Source: Agapanthus africanus | Taxonomy: Eukaryota > Streptophyta > Magnoliopsida > Asparagales > Amaryllidaceae | Length of the DNA stretch: 64,000 bases | Direction of reading: 5' to 3' | NCBI GenBank assembly: GCA_030015575.1 | Contig: CM057339.1 | Location: 775,078,809-775,142,808, forward strand | Shown: positions 1 to 12,141 of the stretch, one piece after another | Layout of the letters: every line of letters begins with the position of its first letter | How positions within the stretch are numbered: the stretch's first letter is position 1 | Notes under the pieces: generated by a model | What the model was told of the DNA's origin: nothing | The model's database searches: none | Seen by the model: only the letters and a program-made list of their open reading frames with translations | Position numbers and translations under genes: made by a program

Positions 1-1479
1 AATTTTAGATCTAAAACTTGGAACATATCATGTTGCATATTAGATTACAATCCATTGTACTCATGTCTATAATTATATCACAAAGTGCCTGTTTGCATAA
101 CCCATAATACCATTTTTTAAATTGTTTATAACCTTTCGGACACCGTCTACATCCATTTAACCTATTATATATATAATTGCATCCCTACATCATTTAACCC
201 ATAATAATGAGATTTTAACATTTCATATTTGATTAAGTGTATTTTACTTAGTGTTGGAAGCATAACCCTAACTCAAATAGATAACCGTGCATCCATATGT
301 TTTAATCTGTATCTATTCGCATACCACATTACAATGTTCCATTTTATTGTTCCATTAGTACCCCATACTTGTTTTGTATACCCATGCTTATTTTTAGTTT
401 GATTATGAGCACCCACGTAACATGTTGTGCACCCCTGACATGACTTGATATACCTATTACTTGACACGACGTGATACCGTGCACTTCTTGACATGACATG
501 ATACCTATATACTACCTGACTTGACCTGATGTATCATGGCTTTACCTGTTACCTGATCTTGTTACTAATGCCAACAAACCTGACTTGTTGTCCCTACGGA
601 CATTTCCTGTTGTTTATCCAGACAAACCTGTACCTGCCTGATCCTGTGTTGGTATTAGCTCCAGATTATTTAATACCTGACTTGAACATATATAACTTGG
701 GGGTATGGGGAAATCAATGATGAAACCTGACTTGTAACCCGACAGTTCGACACATTTTCTGATCAGTCTTACGGGCTAGGACAGCCCCTGGGTGATGCTG
801 CTGACATCACTCGTCATTACCTACTATCCTTTACTGCCTTGCGGCACGTCTCAGATTCAGCCCGAGAGTCATAGACCGTGATCCCGGGCATGCACGGGAT
901 ACTATTGAGTTACATCGATGATTCATCAAATTGATTTCAAAGACTTGAGAGTAGTTAACACAGTAGACCAGTTTAGATTACTCACTGCACATTACCCTCA
1001 CTGTCCTCACTTATATTACTGTTATACATGTTTTACCATTTATGATCATACCTGCATGTTTTGCTACCCCTGTGTATATTATTTCTTGATGTTATGATGC
1101 ACCGACGTCTGGGTTTTGCATGGCCCAGATTCTTTACCTTCGCTACAGGCCGAGCAGGAGTATTTCAGTCAGCAGGCTGAGCAGTAAGGACTCGTTAGTA
1201 GTTAGTTCATTTTACTTTCGGTATTTTCATTCCTGATGTGAGCCCGCATTATGGGACGTACATTCCAGTTTATTCTGGTATTGGATCTTTTGCTTCTGCA
1301 TTATTTTATTCTTGACTCGTTTTATTTTGGCTTATGGACATGTGTTAGATAGTTTATTATAGTTTTTGATATCTCTACAGCCGTAATGTGACTGTGGAAG
1401 GATATTTCCTATCCACTGGTAGCATGGTTGGCTATGTCACGTGCCTATCTTAGCGTATTCTGGGAAGCGGGGCATGACA
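1..1479 (-). repeat. R1 LTR-like repeat, copy 1 (cut by window edge)
   Basis: This copy is colinear with 6699-8139 over its whole visible length, including matching text near 880-910 (CCCGGGCATGCACGGGATAC) and 1380-1479. The right end, GGGAAGCGGGGCATGACA, reads on the minus strand as an LTR-like start TGTCATGCCCCGCTTCCC. By eye the two copies are roughly 75-80% identical, so they are old. No coding sequence is visible; short ORFs here are not conserved between copies. It may be one LTR of an old element or a solo LTR, and no target duplication can be tested because the left end is outside the window. Confidence 0.55.
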
Positions 1480-1548
1480 ATCTCTATGCTTATAATGCAA
1501 ACTGTCAGAATGTAGACCATGACATAAATTGATGTAGCTCGTATTAAC

Positions 1549-3242
1549 TGTTACGCCCCGCTTCCCAGTGTACGGACAGAGAACGCGACTGGCCGCTACG
1601 TATATACTCTGAAGTAAATACGCTAAGCGTAACTAAGCAATATAAAAGAAATATACATAAAAGATAGATGTAATGAACATCAACTTTATTTATATACATT
1701 ATTTTGTACAATGCATGGAAAAGTAAATACATCTTAATGAAAGCAATACCTAAACAATGGCATAACAGAAATGGAAAGTACTGAAATGAAATGTGTACAA
1801 GTGTGACTACAGATCGGGATCTTCAATAAACTGGTCCAAGTCTTCAGTGCTAGGCTCGATCTCTGGAAGGTCCGAATCACCTGACGACATTCAAAGAAGA
1901 AGAAAGAGAATGTCGTCAGCGAAAAAAGCGCTCGGTAAGTCCCAAAGATAAGGGAGAAATAGAATAGGCAGAGAGAGAGAGTATAGCTTTTAAAGTTGTA
2001 TTATTTTGTTATACTGTTGTATTTAGTGTTAACGCTATTGTTTGTAGCTTGATACAGAAGAATGCCAGTGTATACGAGAGAAGTCTCTATTTGCCAGAGA
2101 CTAAATGCAAATGGAAGTACAAGGCTCCGTTATATAACCCGGAACAACGGCAATTGAATATAGGTTGGGTGTCTTAAGTCTTGCAGTCTCGTGCCACTTC
2201 TAATACCTTCCGTACCAATCTACTCCTTAAACCCCGCGATATCTTGATTGTATTGCTCTTGATGATATTGTTTGAATTGTATTGCAACTTGTATTGTCTT
2301 GTAATATAAATTGTATAATTGGATGACTTGCCGAAACCATGATATCAGTAAATGGACGTAACTGGAGAATCATGTAAATGTAACTGGAGAATCATGTAAA
2401 TGTAACTGGAGAATCATGTAAATGGAAGTATATCCATGGTTCGGTTCGGTCAATACAGATTGAATATATGTATTCATGGATTCATATTAAATTGTAGTAT
2501 TTTAGATTGTACTTGAATCATATTCAAGTCAGATGATTATAATAAGACTCAGTCTGAGTCAGACAATTAGAAAGGAAATTGAAGTCCTGAATTAGGTTTT
2601 GGTGTTATCGGTAACCGCTGCACATGGGCGGCAGGATTTGTGTCTTTTTTAAAAACGATTATCGTGTTGATAACACCGTTTGTTAAGTTGTCTACCTTAA
2701 ATAGGCAAGCACCCACTTCTCCGACTCCCTAAGGCTCAAGAGATTGGTCCCGCTTAAACCTATATTTACTAGGGTCCTTATTGTAATTTATAAAACTTGA
2801 GGGGGTTTTATGTAAAAATAATTTTGTATAGTTTTCAAAATGCAACTCAAGTATTTAATTATTGTCTTTATGTACATACAACAATTTAATGATCAAGATA
2901 AATATGTATACATGTTCGAATAGCATGAAATGAGTCAAGTATATTAATCGAGTAACTACCATAAACAATGTTGTAAAGAAATATTATGTACGACTAATTA
3001 ATCAAGTCGAACGAATGCGGAATATAAACAGAAATATGGCTCTAAGTGTTTTTCATGCGTGAGTTCCAGTTTCACCAAAATACGACTACCGGTTTGTGAG
3101 GTATATATGTTTTCGTATCGTCGCGCAAAACAGATCAGAATTTATTCGGCACCGTCACATATTTTTAAAATATAGTTTCGGTCAATTTCCATCAGGTTTC
3201 AGGTTAAGAAAATTATTAGAAAATTATAAGTATTTCGATATA
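1549..3242 (+). repeat. R2 LTR-like repeat, copy 1
   Basis: Starts with TGTTACGCCCCGCTTCCC, an LTR-like 5' end close to the reverse complement of the R1 right end. It is colinear with 3243-4480: both copies contain the signature around TGCACATGGRCGGCAGG and a following GATAACACC, which pairs with an upstream GGTGTTATC to make an inverted repeat (about 2608-2684 here). A 22-bp unit (GTAACTGGAGAATCATGTAA) is repeated three times at about 2356-2425 in this copy only. The right boundary is uncertain, because similarity to copy 2 fades after about 2830. No gene is visible. Confidence 0.5.
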
Positions 3243-4791
3243 TGCCACGCCCCGCTTCCTGGTATACGGCGAAGGGGACGCGACTGGTCCGCTACGTATT
3301 TACTGTGAAGTAAATACACTAAGCATATCTAAGCAATATAAAATAAATATACACAAGAGACAAGAAAAAAAACAGCAACTTTATTTATTCACATTCTTTT
3401 TGTACAATGCATGGAAAGTAAATACAACTGAAATAAAGCAATGCCTTAACAATGGCATAACAGAAATGAAAGTACTGAATGGAAAGTGTACAATGACTAG
3501 AGCTCGGGGTCTTCGCTGAACTGGTCCAAGTCTTCAGCAGTGAGCTCGATCCCTGACGTATCTAAATCACCTGACGACATTTAAAGAAGAAAGAAATAGA
3601 ATGTCGTCAGCGAACAGGTCGCTCGGTAAGTCCCAAAGATAAGAGGAAGTAGAATAGACAGAATAAGAAGGTATCTTTTAAAGTTGTATTATATTGTTGT
3701 AATATTGTGTTACCGCTGTTGTTTGTAGCTTGGTACAGAAGAATGCTAGTGTATACGAGAGGAGTCTCTATATGCCAGAGACTAGAGGCAAGTATAGTAC
3801 AAGGAACCGTTTATGCCACGGTACAACAACAACTGGATTCATGTTAGGTGTATTAAGTCTTACTGTCTCGTGTCACTTTTAACACCTTCCGTACCAATCT
3901 ACCCCTTAAACCCCGAGTTGTCTTGTTTGTATTATATTATATTGTAAATTGTATTGATTGTATAATTGTATGACTGACTGAAACCATGATATCAGTAAAC
4001 GGATGTAACCGTAGAATCATGTAAATAGAATAACTGGAGAACCATGTGAATGGAATGTATATCCATGGTTCGGTTCATTCAAATTGTATAATAGATTCAT
4101 GGACTCATGTTGAATTAGAATATTGTAGAATGTAGATTGTACTTGAATTATTTTCAAGTCAGATTATAACGAGACTCACTATGAGTCAGACAATTAGAAA
4201 AGTAAATTGAAGTCATGATTGTTTTGATGTTATCGGTAACCGCTGCACATGGACGGCAGGATTTGTGTCTTTTCAAAGACGATTACCGTATTGATAACAC
4301 CATTATTAAGTTGTCTACCTTAAATAGGCAAGCACCCACTTCTCCGGCTTCCTGAGGCTCAATAGATCGGTTCCACTTAAACCTATGTTCATTAGGGTTC
4401 TTAGGGTAAATTATAGAACTTGAGGGGGTTTTATGTAAAAATACTTTTATATACTTTTCAAAATACACCCCAAGTATTTATTATTCGTCTTTAGAGTTGT
4501 AATGAATGTAGATTTTATATTGTGATATTTCTAGTGAAAATATCCTAATTCCATAAATAAAGGTATTTATTTGTAATATTGATTTGTATGAAATTCATGG
4601 TATTTTAGTGAAACATGATTCTTGTGACATTTTTAGAAAAAGTGGAATATTTGTAATAATTCAAAATAGATATTTTTATGTTACATATACATATATTTAT
4701 ATGAAAATAATTTTAGTATATATATAATATTCTAGAAATCTCGTTTTCTTAAGATGTCGTATTTTAAATCTTTCGAGACCGAATTGTAACA
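3243..4791 (+). repeat. R2 LTR-like repeat, copy 2
   Basis: Second diverged copy of R2, lying directly after copy 1 in the same orientation. It starts TGCCACGCCCCGCTTCC and may end at GAATTGTAACA (4791), which would give a TG...CA bounded unit of about 1.55 kb. The two adjacent copies could be a tandem left by unequal recombination between LTRs, or two independent insertions. No internal pol-like coding lies between or beside them. Confidence 0.45.
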
Positions 4792-5455
4792 CCCGAGTTT
4801 ATTTATACCAATTCCAGTTTCCGTATCTACTTATCCATGGTATTTCTTAATTTAGCGTGTTTGGGTGCGAATGGTGTTTTACATATTACTTTGCATTCGA
4901 CCCGACCCGCTTGCTTGAACCTGGTTAACTTTTATTTATAGATTACATTGACTTGTTGCATGGTCTAGTGCATCTCATAATTTAGTATATACTGGCATTT
5001 TATCTAATATCGCATCTGTTGCATATAACAATTTTAAACATGTAAAATAAATTAAAATCGCAATTCATGGCCTGACTGATACCCATAACCCTGCGGTAGC
5101 GTACTTGCATCGTGTTCTCGTCCCGTTCAGTGAAACGGACGTGTTTGGATGGCTACGCGCACGTACGTGCTTTCGTTCTTGGGGGTATACTTTTCTGTTA
5201 CAAAATCATTCATTTCAAATTTTGGAACTTGCTAATATTTTTCATATTTTAAATCGAAGTTTTAGACCCGACCCGGGCGTGTTTTGGAGTAAGTTTGTAT
5301 TTGCCAAAATCTCAAACCGGATTAATATTATATTCTTTTTATATTATAAACTATTATAAAATTTAACTAATATATATATCTTTTACCCTTATATCAAACG
5401 GTTAGATTTTATGTTAAGATTTTTATATGAATAAAATTAACATATTTGATATTGC
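4792..5455. other. Unassigned AT-rich sequence
   Basis: I see no gene. The stretch begins CCCGAGTTTATTTATACC just after the R2 end and holds a short GC-richer patch at 5080-5180. The 84-codon plus-strand ORF here has no recognisable motif. It may be the upstream part of another LTR leading into the CT-rich leader-like sequence that follows. Confidence 0.3.
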
Positions 5456-5670
5456 AGCTCTCTCTCTCTCTCCTTTCACAAATCTCTCTGTTCCATTTCT
5501 CTTTCTCTCTCATCCCACTAAAACCAACTTTATATCTCCCCTCTATCTCTCTCCTCCTCTCTATCTCTCTCCTCCTCTCTCTCCTCTCGCGATGGATTCT
5601 CTCTCTCTTCTCTCTGGATTCTCTCTCTCTCTCTCCTTTCACAAACCTTTCTCTCTCCCCTCATAATATA
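5456..5670 (+). repeat. CT-rich low-complexity tract
   Basis: Imperfect (CT)n and CTCTCTCC-type simple repeats, interrupted by TTCACAAA and CATCCCAC. ORFs on both strands here are products of low complexity (Ser/Leu-rich on the plus strand, Arg/Glu-rich on the minus strand). CT-rich tracts followed by AACCCTAGCC, as at 5701-5720, are common in plant 5' leaders and in LTR R regions, so this may be a transcript leader. Confidence 0.7.
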
Positions 5671-6214
5671 TTTTCTCCTTCCCTCTTCTGCGAACCCAAC
5701 ACGAGAACCCTAGCCGCCTCTCCTCCTCGTCGCACACTGCCAACGATGAAGCCCCAACCTCGTCATCTCCGTGCCTTCGCCTCCTCCGCTTCCTCCTTCG
5801 CTTCCTCCCCTTCTCTCTTCGCTCCCGAGCACCCTGGGAAACCCTGCACACCCCACACGAACCCACCGTTCCTTTACCGTCGACCACCCCTTCGCCTTCA
5901 TCCTTCAACCAAGAACCCACCGAGATCCTCACCAGTGACAGCCTCCGACCACCAACATCCTCGCCCGAAACCTTGACACGAGATCACCCTCGACTTCAAC
6001 TCCTTCGTGAGCCCGGCAACAACCAACTACCCCAGCGACCAAACCATTACCCATCAACCCACATCTCGTCGTCGTCACCTGAAAACCCATCTAGCCGCAA
6101 CACCCCACCGCTGGAAAACCCCATGCATGGCCTCTTAATCCTCAGTATGATCAATATGTATCTTTTGTTCATTTTGTGCCAATTTGGCCTTGGAGTCCAT
6201 CAAAACTTGCACCA
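5671..6214 (+). other. Leader-like GC-richer stretch without a recognised gene
   Basis: Contains AACCCTAGCCGCCTCTCC (about 5707) and an open frame rich in Pro, Ser and Arg, but no conserved domain. Base composition changes abruptly from the surrounding AT-rich DNA. It could be a 5' untranslated region, or a gene scrap carried together with the F-box/PPR-like fragment that follows. Confidence 0.3.
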
Positions 6215-6606
6215 CCATGAAAAATTCTCTTAATCCAGAATCGCAGTGTTCAATACCGGAAGATATCTTGATCGAAAATTTTGTGCAAACCGCCTCTCCA
6301 AGTTGTGGTCTCCTCTCATCAGCCATTACGTCCTTCCCAGGATACCCAATCCCCATTGCTAGGCTTCTTCTGTTTTTCTTAGATGGCTTTTACCGGTACC
6401 GCCCGCTTCTTACTCCTTCAGCAAATAAAGATAATGCTAGTACTAGCTTTGATCCAAATCTCCATTCCGTCAGTGTTCGTATATGCGCGCAAAGTGTTCG
6501 ACGAAATGCCCCAAATGGAGACTTTCCGTGGCTTATCGTATTCTTACTGCATGACATATATCTGTGGATCCCCGAGGCAAGTGAAAACTTGCTACATGCT
6601 ATTTAA
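6215..6606 (+). pseudogene. Degenerate host-gene fragment (F-box-like start, PPR-like motif)
   Basis: One frame reads SIPEDILIE, matching the opening of the plant F-box motif (IPEDIL/I...). A shifted frame just after reads LSKLWSPLISH, resembling the later F-box segment (...SKxWxSLIS). About 160 bp further on, a third frame reads VYARKVFDEMPQ, the classic end of a pentatricopeptide (PPR) L motif. No frame stays open through all of these. What is seen is three short motif matches in three frames; that this is a decayed or chimeric gene fragment is inference. It could instead be a single frameshifted F-box gene with a chance PPR-like match. Confidence 0.35.
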
Positions 6607-6698
6607 ATTTCTATATGCTATTTAAATTACTATATATCCATCTGAGTGCGCATTACAACTGTAGGTTATATTTTGATACCATGAGTTCCATTAAACAT

Positions 6699-8139
6699 TG
6701 TAACGTCTCGATTATATCATTTTAGATTCACAGCTCGGAACATACCAGGTTGCATTTAGTTCTATTATTCATAGTACCCATATTCATATTTAAATCTTAT
6801 AATAAGTATTTGCATAGCCCATAGTACCCCTTTATACCTTATACCTGTCGGACGGCTGTTCGCGTATTTATAACCTGATTTAAAGCCCATCGCATCTTTA
6901 GATTATTAGAAAATTTTAACCTGATTCTAATATCCATATTGTTATACTGTAGTAAGTAATGTGCAACTATCCCTTAACACAAAATGATAACTGTGCATCG
7001 ATATCATGTAATATGTACTTATCTGCTTATCAACTTACCTGATCTAGTTTATTACTCGGATAGTACTCATGCTTGTTCATTTATAATCTTGTTTAGGTTA
7101 GTTTGATTATGAGCACCCACATGACATCTTGTACACCCTGACGTGACTTGCTACATATATTACTTGACCTGACATGGTACCGTACACTCTTGACATGGCA
7201 TGACACCTATATACATTACATGACTTGACCTGATGTACCATGACTTTACCCGTTACCTGATCTTGTGTCTAATGCCAACAAACCTGACATGTAGTCCTTA
7301 CGGACCGTTCCTGTTGTCTATCCAGACAAACCTGCTCTTACCTGATCCTGTGTTGGAATTAGTTCTTGATTACTGAATACCTGACTTGACATATATAACT
7401 TGGGGGTATAGATAAATCAATGATGAAATCCTGACTTGTAACTCGACAGTTACTCGCTTATACTGATCAGTTTTAGAGGCTAGGTCAGCTTTGGGATGAT
7501 GCTGCTGACATCATTCATCTGCACATATTTCCTGTTTTAGTGCCTAGCGGCATGTCTCGGATTCAGCCCGAGAATCTTGACCGTGGTCCCGGGTATGCAC
7601 GGGATACTATTGAGTTATATCGACGATTCATCAAATTGATTTCAAAGACTTTAGAGTAGATAACCCAATAGAACAATTTAGTTTACTCACTGCACACTAC
7701 CATTCACTGCCCTGATTTACATTACTGTTACATCGGCTTTTCATTCATGATTATATTTGCATTGCCTGTTACCCTGTTTATATTTCATTGCTTGATGACA
7801 TGACGCGCTGACGTCTGGGTTTTGCATAGCCCAGATAATTCTACCTTGTTGCAGACTGATCAGGAGTATTGCCACTGTTAGACGAGCGGTGAAGTTCCTG
7901 TCGGTATGTAGTTTCACTTCCAGGGTTTTTTTATTGTATCTTTTGGCTTCCGCATATTGTTATTTCTTGACTCTTTTACTCTGGCTTATGGACATGTACT
8001 AGATAGTTAGTTTACTTTCCTGTTCTTGATATCTCTACAGCCGTAATGTGACTGTGGAAGGATTTTTCCTATCCACAGGTAGCATGGTTGGCTATGTCAC
8101 GTGCCCATCTTAGCGTACTCTGGGAAGCGGGGTGTGACA
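6699..8139 (-). repeat. R1 LTR-like repeat, copy 2
   Basis: Complete-looking 1.44 kb unit bounded by TGTAACGTCTCG and GTGTGACA (TG...CA). Read on the minus strand it starts TGTCACACCCCGCTTCCC, a very common plant LTR start. It is colinear with 1-1479. Flanking 5-mers (AACAT left, GAATG right) do not match, so it is not a clean solo LTR. If it is the 5' LTR of a minus-strand element whose 3' LTR is copy 1, the 5.2 kb between them holds no recognisable pol. Confidence 0.55.
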
Positions 8140-8699
8140 GAATGCTCCTTGCGGAGGTCTGAAACTCGCACAACCAAGCCCGAGGATGTGCGATAATCCG
8201 CACCATCTCGAACGGGTTCCCCAAATGGGTTGTAGCGGCGCTTTGCAAAGATTTGTATAAATACTAATCATTAAGAAAAAAACGGTTTTATTACTTATGG
8301 TATTTATTTGCAAAGATGTCGATTTCCCGTATTCTATGTTCTAGGGTCTCCTAAGTCAACTAGACTGCTCCTAACTGGTCCAAAACGACAAGTTGTGGGA
8401 TATCCCTGAAATCGTCTCTTCACTGCCAATTGTGGCCAGGTAAGTACAAGTGAAGAAAGGAGGAATCCGCTCACGAATCACCGTGAGACGGGCCTTTTAA
8501 AGTTACCTTTCTCACTTGTCTAGCCTAGGCACCACAAAATCAGGTTTAGATAAATGACTGAATGCCCACAACCTTCCTCTGTCCTAATGAGCGTGACAGT
8601 CCTTAATTGGCTGAGTCTAAATATTTTTATTATTAGCTCAAAGATTATTTATTTGTAAAGATTTCGATTTCCCGTATTCTATGTTCCCGAGGGTATCAT
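8140..8699. other. Unassigned sequence with a flanking 40-bp direct repeat
   Basis: No gene is visible. A nearly identical 40-bp sequence (core CGATTTCCCGTATTCTATGTT) occurs at about 8301-8341 and 8646-8686 and encloses about 300 bp. The enclosed piece could be a short insertion or a local duplication; no inverted termini or tRNA-like boxes are evident in it. Confidence 0.35.
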
Positions 8700-9384
8700 G
8701 TTATGTTGCATATGAGTGTGTAAAGAGGTAGGTCGTTACCTCGTGATCTACTTAAAGGTATAACAAGTTTAATGGTTTAAATGTATAATTGAAATAATAT
8801 GGTATTTAAATGAAAAATACGATAAAGTGAAATAGTCATCATTTTATGAAATGGAACTTGATCAATTTGGTTGATTAGTGTTTAATAGTCAACATGAGGG
8901 AGTTTAAGCATAATTGTATTAACGAGAAGTGAAGTTTTTTAAGAAAACCGAATCGGAAATCGGATTTTTTCCGATTCCGTCGGGTTTTGTAAATCCGTAT
9001 TTTTAGAATGGAAAAGAAGGTTAGAAATGAGACTTACAAGTTTTGGACAACTAGAAGAGGGAGATGTTTCGGAAGGAGTCAGTGGTGCGTCGTTTCGTCG
9101 CCGGGAGCTCCTAGAATGATCGTCGGAAGTTCGCCGGAAAATTCGCCGTAGCTTCGCCTCGTGCTCGATTTCAAAGTACACAAGGTTTGTTGGAAATTTT
9201 AAGAGTTGGCTCAGAGTTTAGGATGAGAGGGTAGATGGTAGGGGTGGTATTTATAGGGTTAGGGTAGATGAAGGGTTTTAATTTAAAAAAAATTGTAAAA
9301 TGTATTAAAATCATTAAAAATTGGAGTAAAAGAGGATTAATTGTGTCTCTGGAAGTGAGCTGCAGCTTTAAAGTATACAGGGAT
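8700..9384 (-). repeat. LTR-like repeat X1, part interrupted by the solo LTR
   Basis: AT-rich repeat whose sequence resumes at 11961 after the 9385-11960 insertion. The joining point is shown by the GGGAT copies at 9380-9384 and 11961-11965. Layout resembles 13100-13440 (an ACTTACA... segment, then AT-rich sequence, then a tRNA-like segment). The left limit is not defined. It contains no supported gene; the 80-codon minus ORF (8939-9181) lacks any recognisable motif. Confidence 0.35.
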
Positions 9385-11960
9385 TGTTCCCCGCCAAACA
9401 CAGAGACGCGACCGCAGAGGTCCGTCTTGCTTGAAATTCGGGGCAGATGCTAATTGGTGCTATCTGTCCACCTCTCCGAAGATACCAAGTTGATTTATGT
9501 CACCATGTATCGAAGGTTCAGACGGATGCGGCCGATGTAGCAGACTTCGTCAGATTCCCCCTCGTTTAAGGGGTTTTTGATTGTGGGGATACTCTTCCCT
9601 ACAGGCGCAAGCCCCTACAGTTAATTACGCTACCGCATCGCAGTAACAACTTTCTCCTTCTCCATATGGGCACTTCGTGTCGTGGGTGTTTGTTTTGTGT
9701 TTGGTTGCCCGTAGATTGTATACGGAGACTAATGTATGTTGTCGCCCGTAGGGCGTAGACTAGTCCAAATCCGTATCTTTCTTAGATTTGGGTTTGGGGG
9801 GTTGGGTTTAAAGATACGTTAGCCTTATTTGAGACTAAGATCAACTTAAACGTTTGTTAAGGATACGTTAGTCTCATTTTAGAGTAAGATCAACTTAACG
9901 GGATCGTTTAGATCCAACAAGAGAGCAATTGGGCTCTATTGTTTAGTTTAATGACATTGCGGTCGATTAGTTTAAGGACATTACGGTCCATTGGTAGTTT
10001 AAGGACATTTCGGTCTATTGTTAGTTTAAAGACATCGCGGTTGATCGTTAGTTTAAATACATCGCGGTCGAGGTTAAGGACATCATAGTCCGTGAGTTTA
10101 AGGACCCCACAGTCCAATGTTAGTTTAAAGACATCACGGTCGAGGTTAAGGACATCATAGTCCATGAGTTTAAGGACCTCACAGTCCAATGTTAGTTTAA
10201 AGATATCACGGTCGAGGTTAAGGACATCATAGTCCATGAGTTTAAGGACCCCACAGTCCAATATTAGTTTAAAGACATCACGGTCGAGGTTCAGGACATC
10301 ATAGTCCATGAGTTTAAGGACCCCACAGTCTAATATTAGTTTAAAGACATTACGGTCGAGATTAAGGACATCATAGTCCATGAGTTTAAGGACCCTACAG
10401 TCCAATGTTAGTTTAAAGACATTACGGTCGAGGTTAAGGACATCATAGTCCATGAGTTTAAGGACCCCACAGTCCAATGTTAGTTTAAAGACATCACGGT
10501 CGAGGTTAAGGACATCATAGTCCATGAGTTTAAGGACCCCACAGTCCAATGTTAGTTTAAAGACATCACGGTCGAGGTTAAGGACATCATAGTCCATGAG
10601 TTTAAGGACCCCACAGTCCATAGAAATGTGTGGTCGCCGGGACCCGTCACCTCTCTGAAAACGTTGAAGGATTACAACGATAAATATCAGAGGAGTAACG
10701 AGATGTACCCTCGAACCAGTGTGAATTGTTTGAAAGATTTCTAGCCCAGTTTGGGACTAAGATCTGTTGAATATTTGTGAGCAGATGTGCTCGGTTCAAT
10801 ATAGGTCGAGGACTTATGGCCAGAATTGGGCTAAATCCGATTAAAAATGTTTTAACATTTTTATTCTTGCTCTGGCTATTAAGCCTTTATTTGGGTTCGG
10901 CCCTTTTAATAATGCTAAGCATTGGGTTCTGACATCTTTTGTCTTCATCAGAACAAAGTGTGTTCTGACAATGCGCCACGCTTTGCGCCAGGCGCTTTGC
11001 GCTTCTGTCAGGTAGCGCACACGAAGAGGACACATGTCGCGCTTAGCGCTAAGCGCTAGTTCATTAGCGCATTGCGCTTTTATTTTATGAGCGCTTTGCG
11101 CTAGTCTGTTGGCGCGCCAGTGAGTGACACGTGGCACGCTTAGCGTTGAGCGCCAGCCCATGAGCGCAGTGCACTGTTTCAGAAACGCAAAGCGCAGATT
11201 GTGTCTTTGGCTGACACGTGGCAGGTTTTGGCGCTGAGCGCCTGTCCCATGAGCGCAAGAGCGCAATTCATGAGTGCAAGGCACTTTCAAGATCAAAGAA
11301 TAAATTTATGTTCTTTTTAAAGGAGGCTTTGCCTCAAGATTCAAGAACAAAAGTTTTTGTTTTATAAAAGGGCTCTGCCTTTATAGATCAAAGATATGTG
11401 AATGAAGTAAAATACTTCTTTTAGTCTTATGATTAGATCTTTTGATCTTTTTATGAGAGACCTTGGTCTGTTGTAGATCTATGATCTATTAGAAGACAGT
11501 TCTTTTGTTTTAATGAGATGATTTCATCTCTGTGGTTCAAGAACTAGTTCTTTACCTTGAAGATGAAGAAATGATCTTCTTTTTCTAAAGGCTTGCCTTC
11601 TTTCTCTTTGAGTTTTCTCAAAGTTTGCAGAGAGTTTTCTCTATCTCTTCTGTATATTTATACTTAAAGTCTAGGGGCCTTTATATAGGGCCAAATGATT
11701 TGTTAAATCAGTTTAAGAGATCTTTCTCTAATTGATTTGGGAATATTTCCCACCGTTGGATCTTTGATCCTAAGGCTTCTGCTTTGCAGAAGATAATCTT
11801 CTTGTTTTAATAAGATTGGAAAGATCTTTCCATAACAGAATTTTAATTCTGATTAATTAATAATTTATTATTATTAGATTTTTTGTTCTAACGGTGGGGA
11901 ATTTTTAATTCTAGCGCTGGCGCACCTTGCGCTAGCGCACCTACTTATAATATGGGGCAT
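9385..11960 (-). mobile_element. Solo LTR of the Tat-type (element 1-like) family, with TSD
   Basis: Starts TGTTCCCCGCC and follows the element 1 LTR (14456-17501) in order: the CCGTCC/GCGGCCG leader-like part, the 72-bp array, GCGC-rich palindromes, then a minus-strand TATA box at 11680-11687 (read as TATATAAA). It ends near GGGGCAT and is flanked by GGGAT at 9380-9384 and 11961-11965. No internal PBS, gag or pol is attached, so it looks like a solo LTR formed by recombination. The expected ...CA end is followed by one extra T, so the right end is slightly irregular. LTR length here is about 2.58 kb, against 3.05 and 3.71 kb in the larger elements. Confidence 0.75.
9960..10620 (-). repeat. 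72-bp tandem array in the solo LTR
   Basis: CATCATAGTCC recurs at 72-bp spacing about eight times (about 10081 to 10584). Each 72-bp unit consists of three related 24-bp thirds, read on the minus strand as GGACTGTGGGGTCC, GGACTATGATGTCC and GACCGTGATGTC, each followed by TTAA-type sequence. Because 24 is a multiple of three, the minus strand stays open as a repetitive 237-codon ORF (DCGVLKLMDYDVLNLD...). That openness is a by-product of the period, not evidence for a protein. Confidence 0.9.
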
Positions 11961-12141
11961 GGGATTTGAACTCTGGTGGCTTGGTTCAGCAGCGCAAAGT
12001 ATTACCAATGAGCTACAAGCTCCTTCTTATAATTAAATTGCTAATTAATTACTTATGTCTTGTGCTCAGGCAATAAATACCCCTTTATGGATTTTTGAAA
12101 AAAAATTGTAAAAACTTATATAGGAAATTTAGGGTTGTTAC
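11961..12141 (-). repeat. tRNA-derived segment and end of LTR-like repeat X1
   Basis: On the minus strand the segment at about 11961-12030 contains TAGCTCATTGG (pol III A box) and, further on, GTTCAAATCCC (B box), with tRNA-like spacing enlarged between them. That fits a tRNA-derived SINE head or a tRNA-like segment inside an LTR. The downstream end GGGTTGTTACA (12131-12141) reads on the minus strand as an LTR-like start TGTAACAACCC. It is not a functional tRNA gene, as no foldable acceptor pair is visible. Confidence 0.5.

Noticed and set aside
5409..5666. Arg/Glu-rich minus ORF and Ser/Leu-rich plus ORFs
   Set aside because: Low-complexity CT tract translated on both strands.
1..8139. R1 copies as the two LTRs of one complete element
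   Set aside because: The 5.2 kb between them shows no PBS, polypurine tract or pol, and holds the R2 repeats. Left unresolved.
9908..10621. 237-codon minus-strand ORF of DCGVLKLMDYDVLNLD repeats (also 28175-28732 and 58070-58702) as a repeat protein gene
   Set aside because: It is a by-product of a 24/72-bp DNA period. Frame and length track unit number, and it lies in LTRs with no coding signature.
11961..12030. Functional tRNA gene
   Set aside because: A and B boxes are recognisable, but spacing is enlarged and no acceptor stem or anticodon arm can be drawn by eye.
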